From Phycisphaerales bacterium (GTDB lineage Bacteria; Planctomycetota; Phycisphaerae; Phycisphaerales; SM1A02): a DNA stretch of 40,479 nt. The stretch covers positions 1-40,479 of the forward strand of contig JAPKCC010000018.1 in NCBI GenBank assembly GCA_028823105.1. The letters are read 5' to 3'. Under the pieces are notes generated by a model, which worked only from the letters and a program-made list of their open reading frames with translations, had not been told where the DNA came from and made no database searches. The translations under genes and the position numbers were made by a program. Positions 18,529 through 26,771 of the stretch are shown piece after piece (the first letter of the stretch is position 1; each line of letters opens with the position of its first letter).

Positions 18529-19173
18529 TCAGATGGTGCCGAAGATTCGGTCGCCGGCATCGCCCAGACCAGGCACGATGTAGGCGAGTTCGTTGAGTCG
18601 ATCGTCCAGTGCGGCGGCGTGCACCTCGACCTCGGGATGGTCTTCGGCCATCCGCCGAACCCCTTCGGGTGCCGCGACGAGACAGAGGAACCGAATCGTT
18701 CCACATCCTCGCTTCTTCAAATACTTCACCGCGTAGGTCGCACTCCCCCCGGTCGCGAGCATCGGGTCGACCACGAGGACCGGCCCTTCGGCAATGTCGC
18801 TCGGGAGCTTCTCGTAGTACTCGACGGGCTGATGGGTCTCTTCGTTTCGTTGCACGCCGATATGGCCGACCCTGGCTTCCGGGACAAGGCGAAGCATCCC
18901 GTCGGTCATGCCGAGTCCGGCGCGGAGGATTGGGACGATGGTGACGGGTGCCGCGAGTTCGGTCGCGTCGCAGGTGTCGATTGGCGTCTGGACCCGGCGG
19001 GGCTTGGTCGGGAGATTGCGAAGCGCCTCGTAGGTCATCAATCCGGCGATCTCCCCGAGCACTCTGCGGAATGTCGGCGGTGGCGTGGCGTGTTCACGGA
19101 GGATGCCCAACTTGTGGCCGATCAAGGGGTGATCGTGGGTGAGCAGGTTTGGATGATCGGGCGTGCGTCGCAT
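18529..19173 (-). CDS. upp: Uracil phosphoribosyltransferase
   Basis: The 214-residue enzyme makes UMP from uracil and PRPP in pyrimidine salvage. The start MRRTPDHPNLLTHDHPLIGHKL, the ILRAGLGMTDGML loop, the PRPP-binding VLVVDPMLATGGSA, and the uracil-recognition end (LDDRLNELAYIVPGLGDAGDR) all match UPRTase. Length is normal for the family. It starts 24 bases after argS on the same strand and is probably cotranscribed with it. Confidence 0.97.
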   Translation of the reverse strand: MRRTPDHPNLLTHDHPLIGHKLGILREHATPPPTFRRVLGEIAGLMTYEALRNLPTKPRRVQTPIDTCDATELAAPVTIVPILRAGLGMTDGMLRLVPEARVGHIGVQRNEETHQPVEYYEKLPSDIAEGPVLVVDPMLATGGSATYAVKYLKKRGCGTIRFLCLVAAPEGVRRMAEDHPEVEVHAAALDDRLNELAYIVPGLGDAGDRIFGTI

Positions 19174-19197
19174 GTCGATTCTCCTATTTTCAGTGCG

Positions 19198-21051
19198 TCA
19201 CATTCTCGTCGGCGCACCGATGCCGAGCGTGCCAAGTCCGTCTCGTAGGACGTTCCGAGTGAGTCGGACCAGTCGGATTCGGGCGTTGCGAATGCCGGAG
19301 TCCTCCGTCTTGAGCACGGGGCACGCCGAGTAGAAGGAGCTGAATTCGGTCGCGACCCCGTAGAGGAATCGACAAAGGCGACTCGCTTCGAGTGAGTGGG
19401 CCGCGGCCTGCATGGTGGCCGGGTATCTGAGAAGCAGCAGGGCGAGTCGGCGTTCTTCCGGTGCTTCAATCCGGAATGAAGCATCGGTGTCCGCCTCGTC
19501 GCCGGCTTTCTCAAGCAACGAACAAAGTCGCGCGTGGGCGTACTGGAGATACGGCCCGGTGTCCCCTTCGAAGGCGATCATCCGATCGAGGTCGAACACG
19601 TAGTCCCGTGCTGAATCGCCAGAGAGATCCGCGTACTTGATCGCGGCGATTCCGACCGCGCGTCCGATCGCTGCAAGCTCGCTCGGCGGGAGTCCGTGAG
19701 TCGGCGCGTGCGGTTCGGCGGCTCGGATCGTGACGGCTTCGGTGCCTCGGTCAACCGCGGCCTGCAGAAGATCCATCAGCTTGAAGTTGGCGCCGGAACG
19801 AGTCTTGAGGGGCTTCTTGTCGGCGCCAAGGACGGTGCCGAAGCCGAGGTGGACGAGTTTCGACTCCACGCCGTCCGGCAGTGTGGACCAGCCGATCTTC
19901 CGACAGGCATCGAAGACGTCTCGGAAGTGATCGCGCTGGCGGGCATCGACCACGTAGATAACTTCATCGCTGTCGAGTTCTTGGACGCGGTACCGCAGAG
20001 CCGCGAGATCGGTGGTCGCATAGAGAAAACCGCCGTCTCGCTTGCGAATCAGCATGGGACGATCACGATCATCGAATCGGACCACCAGCGCGCCATCATC
20101 CTCGACCGCGAGTTCAGAGCGGACGAACGTATCGACGACTTCTGCGAGCTCGTCGCGGAAACTCGATTCACCCCGCTCGCTTTCTGGGGCGATCTTGGTT
20201 CCCAGAAGATCGCAGGCGCGGTAGACCTCTTTCATGGTGACTTCGATGAGTCGCTTCCAGGCGGTGACCATGTTTGCGTCGCCGGACTGCAGTCGAACCA
20301 GTGCTTCGCGGGCCGCAGTCTGCGCGGCGCCGGCGCTCTCTTCTTGGGTTTCGAGTTCAGCGATCCGGTGCGGGCCGCAGTGATTCGCGATCGCGGCGGC
20401 AAGTCCACGACCGTCGCCGCGAGCCTCGAGTTGCGCGTCGCGATAGGCGACGTTGAGGGTGTCCAGATCGAGGGTCGCGAAATCCACCTTCCGGCTCAAC
20501 AGGGAGTGGAGGGTCATCGCGATCGGGAGTCCCCAGTCGCCGAGGTGGTTCTGGCGATGGACGGTGCGACCGATCCGTTCGAAGAGTCTGGCCACGGTGT
20601 CACCGATGACCGTGGAGCGAAGGTGGCCGACATGCATCTGCTTCGCGACATTGACCCCGCAAACGTCGATCGTCACGCCGTGGGGCTTCATCTCAGGTTC
20701 GATGCCGAGCCGATCGTCGTCCATGCCTGCCAACGCGATCGCGAGGGCGTCGGGTTCGAGGCGGAGATTCAAGAAACCTGGGCCGGCGATCTCGGGTTCG
20801 GCGATCACGCCTTTGAGTCCGAGCGCGGGCGACATCAGTGCCGCCGCGAGATCCACCGCCACCTCTCGAGGCTTCCGCCCCAGTTTCTTGGCGAGCGCCA
20901 TCGCGGCATTCAGTTGAAAGTCACCGAATTCGGGCTTCGCACTGGGTTTGAGAGCGGCATCGACACCGGTCGCGGCATCGCCACCGACCGCTTCAACAGC
21001 GGCAACGGCGGCGGCTTCAACCCTGGCCACGGGATCCTGGACGGCGTTCAT
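19198..21051 (-). CDS. argS: Arginyl-tRNA synthetase
   Basis: The 617-residue class Ia synthetase joins arginine to tRNA-Arg. The N-terminal Add-1 domain spans about 1-110 (KPEFGDFQLNAAMALAKKLG). The HIGH-type signature is HVGH at 140-143, within NVAKQMHVGHLRSTVIGD. HRQNHLGDWG follows, and the KMSKS-equivalent region reads ADKKPLKTRSG. The C-terminal anticodon-binding DALR domain ends at NVLRDGLGTLGIGAPTRM. All parts are present and length is normal. It is preceded by the SGNH hydrolase gene (63 bases) and followed by upp (24 bases). Confidence 0.98.
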   Translation of the reverse strand: MNAVQDPVARVEAAAVAAVEAVGGDAATGVDAALKPSAKPEFGDFQLNAAMALAKKLGRKPREVAVDLAAALMSPALGLKGVIAEPEIAGPGFLNLRLEPDALAIALAGMDDDRLGIEPEMKPHGVTIDVCGVNVAKQMHVGHLRSTVIGDTVARLFERIGRTVHRQNHLGDWGLPIAMTLHSLLSRKVDFATLDLDTLNVAYRDAQLEARGDGRGLAAAIANHCGPHRIAELETQEESAGAAQTAAREALVRLQSGDANMVTAWKRLIEVTMKEVYRACDLLGTKIAPESERGESSFRDELAEVVDTFVRSELAVEDDGALVVRFDDRDRPMLIRKRDGGFLYATTDLAALRYRVQELDSDEVIYVVDARQRDHFRDVFDACRKIGWSTLPDGVESKLVHLGFGTVLGADKKPLKTRSGANFKLMDLLQAAVDRGTEAVTIRAAEPHAPTHGLPPSELAAIGRAVGIAAIKYADLSGDSARDYVFDLDRMIAFEGDTGPYLQYAHARLCSLLEKAGDEADTDASFRIEAPEERRLALLLLRYPATMQAAAHSLEASRLCRFLYGVATEFSSFYSACPVLKTEDSGIRNARIRLVRLTRNVLRDGLGTLGIGAPTRM

Positions 21052-21114
21052 CGGACGAAGGATAGCGGGCGACGGGCTGGAGGCGTCGTCATCGCCTCAT
21101 TTCAGGGGATCGGT

Positions 21115-22695
21115 TCAGCCTCCGGAATCGACGGTCCACTGGCCCAGCAAGATGCCAAGATCCTGTCCCGTCACGCATCCATCGCCGGTGAGATCCGCGT
21201 AGCCCGGATCCACGCAGCCCCATTGTCCGAGCAAGAGTCCGAAATCGGCGCCATTCACCACGCCGTCGCGGTTGAGATCTGCGGTCGAGCCGGCGGCGGC
21301 GATGAGCTCTCGCCAGAGAAGCTGGGCGAACGTACGGCAGCCGGTGAGGCTGGGGTGCGTACCGTCGGAAAGCAGGGTTTGCTCCCACGCGGACCACGGA
21401 CCGAACCGGTCCATCACGATCTGGTGCAGATCGATGAAGGCGACGTCGTCCCCTGCGAGATTTCTGAGCGCGAGTGCGTATCCGTCGGAGAACACGTCCG
21501 TGTCGTTGCTGCTGTAGGGAGCAACGATGAGGAATTCCGGTTCCAGCAGGCTTGGATCGATTTTCCGTGCGTCCGCATGAACTCTGCGGCAACGTTCCAT
21601 GATGCCAGCGACGTCCTCGGCTGTGGTCCAGGGTTCGGCACTGTCTGTGCCGCCGTTGTTCGTACCGATCCACAGCAGGAAATGGGTGATTTCGTGGGCG
21701 AGGATGTGTTCCTTCAGCGCCTGATCGCTGTAGCTTGCGGGGTAGGGTCCGTCGGAGCTTGAGAGTAGTGGAACATCGGGATCTCCATACGGAAGCAGGT
21801 GGTTTTCGGTGCGCCAACCACCGTGTCCGATGAACGAGAGCCCGAGGCCATCTTCCAGTTCGAGGTCGGTGATGATGGTGCCGGGGAGGCCCGTGCGGAC
21901 GCCGCTGAAGATTGGCCCCTCGGAGGATGTGTACAGCCCCGTCCCCACGTGCCCGAGACCGTCGGCGCTTCCCTCGATCACATGGTCGAACCATGCGAGG
22001 CCTAGGTTCGGGGAACAGTCGAAGAGATGGTCGAGTTCGGTGGAGGTCCACGCGATTCCCGAGGCGGAGTTGCGGGACTTCACGGTCCATTCGGTTCGGA
22101 ACGCTGGATCTTCAGCCGCCAGGATCATCGAGCGGTGCCGTTGGAGATGCCCCGATCGCAGGAAACGACCTTGGCCGTCCGCATCGATGAACATGCCGCC
22201 CTCGTAGTCGAAGCTGCCTTTGTTCACTCCCGACGAAATGGCGCGTCCTGTCCACTGGTCGGCTTCAAGCACCCGGAGCGTCCAGGTGTGCTGACCGGCG
22301 AACGCCTCGGACCCCACTTTGGACTGGCCAGGCCGCAGCATTGGATAGTCGGCCGCGCCCGCATATTCGACCCAAGTACCGGTGGCGGCGGAGTTCGACG
22401 CAGGTGAGGTGTGAATTTGGTGCCATCGATGAGGGCGCCAATCGAGGAGGTAGCCGGTGTACATCCAGTTCGGCTGCCCGAAACTGTTGATGCTGTCGCC
22501 AATAATCGCGAGATTCGCGCGTCCACGTACCACGCTCGTCGCGAACGCCTCGAGGTTGACCGAGTTCGCGAGTCCGATCAACGCCGACCTCGATGACGAC
22601 GACGGCGTTCGGTCGTGCGACATCGGTCGGGTTGGACGGTCATCGATCGCGACAAGGCCGCAGGCGACGACGATGGAACAACAGATGGTGAACAT
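21115..22695 (-). CDS. Secreted SGNH/GDSL hydrolase with dockerin-like C-terminal tag
   Basis: The 526-residue protein has a short hydrophobic N-terminus (MFTICCSIVVACGLVA) consistent with export. The SGNH block I reads IIGDSIN with Ser68. The block V pair is Asp444 and His447 in SDGTHPS. A block III-like FLLWIGTNNGG is also present, so a serine esterase/acetylhydrolase activity is expected. A large insertion between blocks I and III (about 75-320) may form a beta-rich accessory domain. Residues ~472-520 carry two dockerin-like EF-hand motifs, TADLNRDGVVNGADFGLLLGQW and YADLTGDGCVTGQDLGILLGQW in shortened form, which predict calcium binding. The substrate is unknown, and carbohydrate esters are plausible. 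Confidence 0.87.
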   Translation of the reverse strand: MFTICCSIVVACGLVAIDDRPTRPMSHDRTPSSSSRSALIGLANSVNLEAFATSVVRGRANLAIIGDSINSFGQPNWMYTGYLLDWRPHRWHQIHTSPASNSAATGTWVEYAGAADYPMLRPGQSKVGSEAFAGQHTWTLRVLEADQWTGRAISSGVNKGSFDYEGGMFIDADGQGRFLRSGHLQRHRSMILAAEDPAFRTEWTVKSRNSASGIAWTSTELDHLFDCSPNLGLAWFDHVIEGSADGLGHVGTGLYTSSEGPIFSGVRTGLPGTIITDLELEDGLGLSFIGHGGWRTENHLLPYGDPDVPLLSSSDGPYPASYSDQALKEHILAHEITHFLLWIGTNNGGTDSAEPWTTAEDVAGIMERCRRVHADARKIDPSLLEPEFLIVAPYSSNDTDVFSDGYALALRNLAGDDVAFIDLHQIVMDRFGPWSAWEQTLLSDGTHPSLTGCRTFAQLLWRELIAAAGSTADLNRDGVVNGADFGLLLGQWGCVDPGYADLTGDGCVTGQDLGILLGQWTVDSGG

Positions 22696-22828
22696 GCTGG
22701 AAAGGGCCTCCGTCGCACGACGAACGATCCGGCCGAAACCGGATCGCCACTACATTCAAGATGGCTCGCTTCGGCTTCCAGTCCAATGAGATCGCCAAGA
22801 CGGCGCTGAAAACCGGGTTTTTCGCCCC

Positions 22829-24013
22829 TCAGCCGTCGAGCACGATCTTATTTCGTCGACGCAGCGCCCGGAGCCGCTGGGGTAACGGACCGCCCGCAGT
22901 GGATGCGTCAAGCCCGCCTGCGACGACTTCAAGCATCTCGATCAGACCGTGAAGGTCCTCCACCGAGATGAATTCGCGTCCCACCTTCGCCGGTCGGCGT
23001 CCAGCCTGGACCTCGTCGATCGCCTGCATGTTGTGGTAGTTGCCGAGCGGGAGGCAGAGACAGGTCGACTGGAAGCCGAAGGCGGAGAAGGCGGTTGCCT
23101 CGCACGCGCCGCCCGCCATGAGCTTCCTCTGCCACTTGAACTTCGGATTCGCCGCGGCGTGCGCCATCATCAGCGTCGAGATTTCATTGGTAAGCCCCGG
23201 ACTGAAGACCGTCATGCGATCCCCGACTCGGACGATCGGTCCGCCACCGATCGGGCTCTCCGGAAACGATCGACTGTTCTCTAGGCAGACGAGCCGGGCG
23301 TTCTTCTTCACCAGACCGTTGGTGGCGGCGCCGATCGCGCCGACGAAGCCGACTTCCTCGGCGACCGTGAACAGCAGGCCGACGTGTTCCATGCCCCGAC
23401 GCTTGCGGATCCGATCGAAGGCGCACAAGGCCGCGGCCGCGGCCGCAAGATCGTCGCATGCGTTGGTCTTCAGGAGTCGTTTCGATCCCCGGCCGGTGAT
23501 CGCCGCGGCGGGGAAGGCCCAGCGGCCGACATCTCCCACCGCAAGACTCGGCAGGCGGCGCGAGAGTCGGATCGTCGCGACCTTGAACAACCGTTCGCCG
23601 TCCGCCGGAGCGAGTGATTCGATCCGCCCTCGAACGATTCGATCGTCGGCGTCATGGAATTCGAGTTTGGCGTTCTCGAAGTAGGGGTCGTGGACACCGC
23701 CCCGGAACTCCGCCTCGATGGTGCGATCGTCGACGAGGTGTCTCACCACGAACGCAGGATGATCGAGATGCGCCGTGATGAGAAGGGGTGCCGTTCGCCC
23801 CGCCGGCCGCTTCTTCGAATTGATAAGGAGGTTGCCGTCGCCATCACGCCGCCAGACAAGGCTTCGGGAGCGAGCGGCAAGCCATCGATCGACGTATGCC
23901 TGAACGCGATGTTCGCGGCCAGCGGCGGTGGGCAGTGTGGTGAGTTCGAGGGCGATTCGCTCGTGCCGTCGGCGGTCGGCGGAGAGCGTACGGAAGTGGT
24001 TCTTGGCAGCCAT
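22829..24013 (-). CDS. M42-like co-catalytic zinc aminopeptidase
   Basis: The 394-residue protein shows the metal-site order of M42/M20-type peptidases: His82 (TAHLDHP), bridging Asp187 (NACDDLAA), catalytic Glu219 followed by metal ligand Glu220 (AEEVGFVGA), Glu245 (VCLENS), and a distal His327 (PLGNYHNMQ). The insertion at about 95-175 corresponds to the M42 dimerisation/PDZ-like beta domain. No signal peptide is seen, so a cytoplasmic aminopeptidase on short peptides is likely. The final His sits in GNYHNMQ and not in the RYTHSPVE form of classical M42 enzymes, so this may be a divergent subfamily. It is divergent from ribB across 77 bases. Confidence 0.85.
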   Translation of the reverse strand: MAAKNHFRTLSADRRRHERIALELTTLPTAAGREHRVQAYVDRWLAARSRSLVWRRDGDGNLLINSKKRPAGRTAPLLITAHLDHPAFVVRHLVDDRTIEAEFRGGVHDPYFENAKLEFHDADDRIVRGRIESLAPADGERLFKVATIRLSRRLPSLAVGDVGRWAFPAAAITGRGSKRLLKTNACDDLAAAAAALCAFDRIRKRRGMEHVGLLFTVAEEVGFVGAIGAATNGLVKKNARLVCLENSRSFPESPIGGGPIVRVGDRMTVFSPGLTNEISTLMMAHAAANPKFKWQRKLMAGGACEATAFSAFGFQSTCLCLPLGNYHNMQAIDEVQAGRRPAKVGREFISVEDLHGLIEMLEVVAGGLDASTAGGPLPQRLRALRRRNKIVLDG

Positions 24014-24090
24014 GCGAGCATGGTACGGCCGCGGCGACCGATGATTCGCGGCGAGGTCGGAACCCGCGGATCTTCGCTACAATCTCCCGA

Positions 24091-25290
24091 ATGCCATTCG
24101 ACTCCATCCCCGAGATCATCAAGGACCTTCAGGCCGGCCGGGTGATCGTGCTGGTCGACGACGAGAACCGAGAGAACGAAGGCGACTTCGTCATCGCGGC
24201 CGAGTTCGCGACGCCGAAAACCGTCAACTTCCTCACTCGTATCGGCGGCGGCTATCTCTGCGTGGCACTCGACGGGGCTTCATGCGAACGACTCGAACTT
24301 GGGCCACAGGGGGCCATTAACACGAGTCTTCGTCAGACCCCGTTCACGATCAGCGTCGATGGCCACCCGCGGCACGGCGTGACCACCGGGATCAGCGCCG
24401 GAGATCGGGCGGCGACGATCAAGATGCTTTCGGATCCGTCGATCCGACCGGACGATCTGGTCCGACCCGGGCACATCAATCCACTTCGAGCCCGTGAGGG
24501 TGGTGTTCTGGTTCGAACCGGCCAGACCGAGGGCTCGGTCGATCTCTGTCGCCTTGCCGGACTGCAGCCCGCCGCGGCGATCATCGAAGTCGTCAAGGCC
24601 GACGGCGAGATGGCCCGACTCCCAGACCTCGAGAAGCTGTGCACCGAACATCAGTTGAAGATGTGCTCCGTCGAACAGATCATCGAGTACCGCCTGGGTC
24701 AAGAGGCGCTGATCGAGCGAATCGATCCGATCGACGGACGCGAGATTGAAATCCCCGAGGGTCAATTCACGCTCTTCGCGTGGCGAAGCACCATCGACGC
24801 ACTGCCGCACATCGCGCTCTGTGCCGGCGGGGTTGGCGATCGCAATACGGATAAGAGTCCGGTCAAACATGACGATCCGACGCTGGTTCGGGTGCATCGT
24901 CGGGATCTTCTCGGCGATATTTTCGGCGTCCAAGCGTCGGATTCCTCGCATTCGAGTCAGGACGATCTTCGCGCCACGCTGCGAATGATCCATAAAGAGG
25001 GCCGCGGAGCACTCGTCTACATGCGCCCGGAGTCGGGGAATTTCGAGATCTCAGGCGCCTTGCACGAAGTGAGCCGTCGGTCCGAGGACGTCAATGCTCC
25101 CGACCTCGCCCGACCCGAGGGCATCGGGTCGAAGGTGATGCCGATGGATCAGCGAGAGCTCGGCATCGGAAGCCAGATTCTTCGGGATCTTGGTCTCTCG
25201 AAGCTTCGGCTCATTACCAACCATCCGCGACCGTGGCCCGCGCTGCACGGATTCGGGCTCGAAGTGACGGAGTCAGTCTCGATCCGGTGA
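24091..25290 (+). CDS. RibBA-like protein: DHBP synthase with degenerate GTP cyclohydrolase II half
   Basis: The 399-residue protein has a 3,4-dihydroxy-2-butanone-4-phosphate synthase half (1-205) with [10 protein letters not shown] (Glu28, Glu30), [13 protein letters not shown] and VRPGH. The usual GHTEA, whose His is a metal ligand in known RibB enzymes, is GQTEG here with Gln145. The second half aligns with GTP cyclohydrolase II but lacks the zinc Cys triad: Asp272, Ser283 and Ser285 occupy the expected positions ([18 protein letters not shown]). The QEGRGIG loop is also replaced by PESGNFEIS, while the end [19 protein letters not shown] is kept. Thus the second half is very probably inactive, as in the known RibBX-type fusions, and the first half may be altered. 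It should act, if at all, in riboflavin synthesis. Elsewhere a separate RibA would be needed. Confidence 0.88.
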   Translation: MPFDSIPEIIKDLQAGRVIVLVDDENRENEGDFVIAAEFATPKTVNFLTRIGGGYLCVALDGASCERLELGPQGAINTSLRQTPFTISVDGHPRHGVTTGISAGDRAATIKMLSDPSIRPDDLVRPGHINPLRAREGGVLVRTGQTEGSVDLCRLAGLQPAAAIIEVVKADGEMARLPDLEKLCTEHQLKMCSVEQIIEYRLGQEALIERIDPIDGREIEIPEGQFTLFAWRSTIDALPHIALCAGGVGDRNTDKSPVKHDDPTLVRVHRRDLLGDIFGVQASDSSHSSQDDLRATLRMIHKEGRGALVYMRPESGNFEISGALHEVSRRSEDVNAPDLARPEGIGSKVMPMDQRELGIGSQILRDLGLSKLRLITNHPRPWPALHGFGLEVTESVSIR

Positions 25291-25312
25291 ACGGAGGCAG
25301 GTCGCTGATTGC

Positions 25313-25396
25313 GGCTTCAAGCTATCTAGGCTTCAAGCTATCTAGGCTTCAAGCGACCTTAGGCTTCAAGCGACCTTAGGCTTCAACCGACCTGTA
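25313..25396. repeat. Tandem repeat of 16-18 bp units, five copies
   Basis: Five units start with GGCTTCAA, at 25313 (16 bp), 25329 (16 bp, identical), 25345 (17 bp), 25362 (17 bp, identical) and 25379 (18 bp). A sixth partial GGCTTC starts at 25397. The type changes from AGCTATCTA to AGCGACCTTA to ACCGACCTGTA endings. On the minus strand the units repeat the last codons and stop of the Rid-like remnant, so the array looks like stepwise slippage duplication of that gene's 3' end. Confidence 0.9.
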
Positions 25397-25549
25397 GGCT
25401 TCCGCTTCGATCTCCACCATCGCCGCGTCCACCAGACGAGAGACTTCAACCAAGACGTTTGCAGGGCGGATATCCGCAAATGTCGGACCCATGATTGAGG
25501 CGATCTCCTCCCAGCGGGAGATGTCCGTGGGTTGCGAGGGCGTGGGCAT
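25376..25549 (-). pseudogene. C-terminal remnant of a Rid (YjgF/YER057c) family gene
   Basis: A 57-codon frame starting at the ATG at 25549 encodes RWEEIASIMGPTFADIRP, then ANVLVEVSRLVDAAMVEIEA, then EAYRSVEA. This matches the end of Rid-family enamine/imine deaminases (F-x-D-x-R-P-A-x-x-x-V-E-V-S-R-L-V-D ... V-E-I-E-A). Intact members have about 110-130 residues. The conserved N-terminal two-thirds, including the Ser-Gly-Gln block, are not found upstream in this frame, and I did not find them in the other frames near it. The 3' end runs into the tandem repeat. It could still be expressed as a short peptide, but a decayed gene is the simplest reading. Confidence 0.55.
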
Positions 25550-25781
25550 GCGTGAAGTCCCCTGGTGATCGATCGGAGGCAGGTTTGAAGGGCTCGATGG
25601 CCGATATTCCCTTCCGGGGTCGGTCACGAATTCGGCAGGCACATCCTCCCGGAACGGTCCCCATCGTGCGACAATCGATCCAGTTCGCCGGTTCTTTCCG
25701 GCTCGGAGTGGTCCGGGCGTCGGATGGTGCGAATCATCAGAACGTGCCTGCCGACGTCGGCGGCGATCAAGGAGTCTCATC

Positions 25782-26771
25782 GTGGTCCTTCGCCAAGCCG
25801 TCAGTCTCGTGTTCGTCATGGTGTGTACGAGTGGTGCGACCTCCGCGCCGCAAGCGAGCAATGGCGCCGAGGTCGAGGCGACAAAAGCCACCTCGCCTCC
25901 CGCGTGCTGCATGCCAGGCGGTTCGCTGGCGGCTCGAATCGCGGCCGGCGCCGTCTCCGGCGATCTCAGCCAGGCCCCAGAACCTCCCGGTCCCGAACTT
26001 CCCGGCCCCGAAGTTTCCGACCCGGAACGTCCCGGTTCCGCACGTATCGACCCGGCGACCCTGACCCTGCTGGATGCCATGGATGCGCAGAGCCTCTCGC
26101 TTCAGAATTTTACCGCTCGTATCCGAATGGATGTCTATGACGATCTCGCGGACGAAACGGAGAAGCGCTTCGGCCGCGTCTATCTCGTCATGCCCCCGCC
26201 AGCCGGCCCCGAACCCGGCCCGATCCAGCACCGTCGGGCCGCGATCGTCTTCGAGCGATCGGTGGAACCGAGCGGCCGAGCCCGCGAACGTCTCGAACAC
26301 TTCGTGTTGGCAGACGGGGTTCTGAGTGACTACGACCACGAAGCGAAGCGTCTCGTTCGTCGCCGGGTGGTCGATCCGGGTGCTCGGCGGGATCCGCTTC
26401 GTCTGGGGGAGGGCCCGATTCCTCTTCCGATCGGTCAACGAAAAGCGGACATTCTGAAGTACTTTGAAGTCACGCCGGCGCCGCCGATCCCCCCACGCGT
26501 GTTCAAGGGTGCCGAGGATGTCGTGGGGATGCACCTGGTACCTCGTCTGGGCTCCGAAATGGCCGATGCTCGCAAGATCACAGCCATCGATCTCTGGGTC
26601 GGGAAGACCGATCATCTCCCCATCGCGGTGGAAGTTCATGAACGCGACGGTGATCGGACATCGGTCCGATTTTTCGATCCCTCGATCAACGCTGGCGTCA
26701 CTGACGAAGGGCGTCGCTGGCTGGACGCGCCTGATGTCGACCCAACCGTCTGGAGGATCGAATCCAAGTGA
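25782..26771 (+). CDS. Secreted LolA-fold-like protein
   Basis: The 329-residue protein starts at a GTG preceded by AAGGAG (25769-25774). Residues 1-22 form a signal peptide (MVLRQAVSLVFVMVCTSGATSA). A Pro/Glu/Gly linker of repeated P-G-P-E-type units lies at 66-86. Residues ~92-325 have the pattern of the LolA/LolB lipoprotein-carrier fold: a helix and LQNFTARIRMDVYDDL, paired beta strands (GRVYLVMPPP, AAIVFERS), then IDLWVGKTDHLPIAVEVHERDGDRTSVRF. The last is the typical closing strand set of outer-membrane-lipoprotein-sorting-like proteins. It may carry a lipid or hydrophobic ligand in the periplasm. Its TGA overlaps the ATG of the next gene by one base, indicating coupling with the TPR protease. 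Confidence 0.8.
   Translation: MVLRQAVSLVFVMVCTSGATSAPQASNGAEVEATKATSPPACCMPGGSLAARIAAGAVSGDLSQAPEPPGPELPGPEVSDPERPGSARIDPATLTLLDAMDAQSLSLQNFTARIRMDVYDDLADETEKRFGRVYLVMPPPAGPEPGPIQHRRAAIVFERSVEPSGRARERLEHFVLADGVLSDYDHEAKRLVRRRVVDPGARRDPLRLGEGPIPLPIGQRKADILKYFEVTPAPPIPPRVFKGAEDVVGMHLVPRLGSEMADARKITAIDLWVGKTDHLPIAVEVHERDGDRTSVRFFDPSINAGVTDEGRRWLDAPDVDPTVWRIESK

Larger units (their letters stand above)
25291..25781. other. 491-base region between ribB and the LolA-like gene
   Basis: The region holds a 16-18 bp tandem repeat (25313-25396) and a Rid-family gene remnant (25376-25549, minus strand). The rest (25550-25768) shows nothing recognisable. AAGGAG at 25769-25774 is the ribosome binding site of the next gene. 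Confidence 0.5.

Noticed and set aside
19696-21762. A 688-codon open frame on the plus strand opposite argS and the SGNH hydrolase
   Set aside because: It is antisense to intact motif-bearing genes and spans two of them. Its translation is compositionally biased with no recognisable domain.
25313-25396. CRISPR array
   Set aside because: Units are contiguous 16-18 bp repeats without spacers, and no cas genes are present. The same applies to the 10-bp repeat at 29641-29680.
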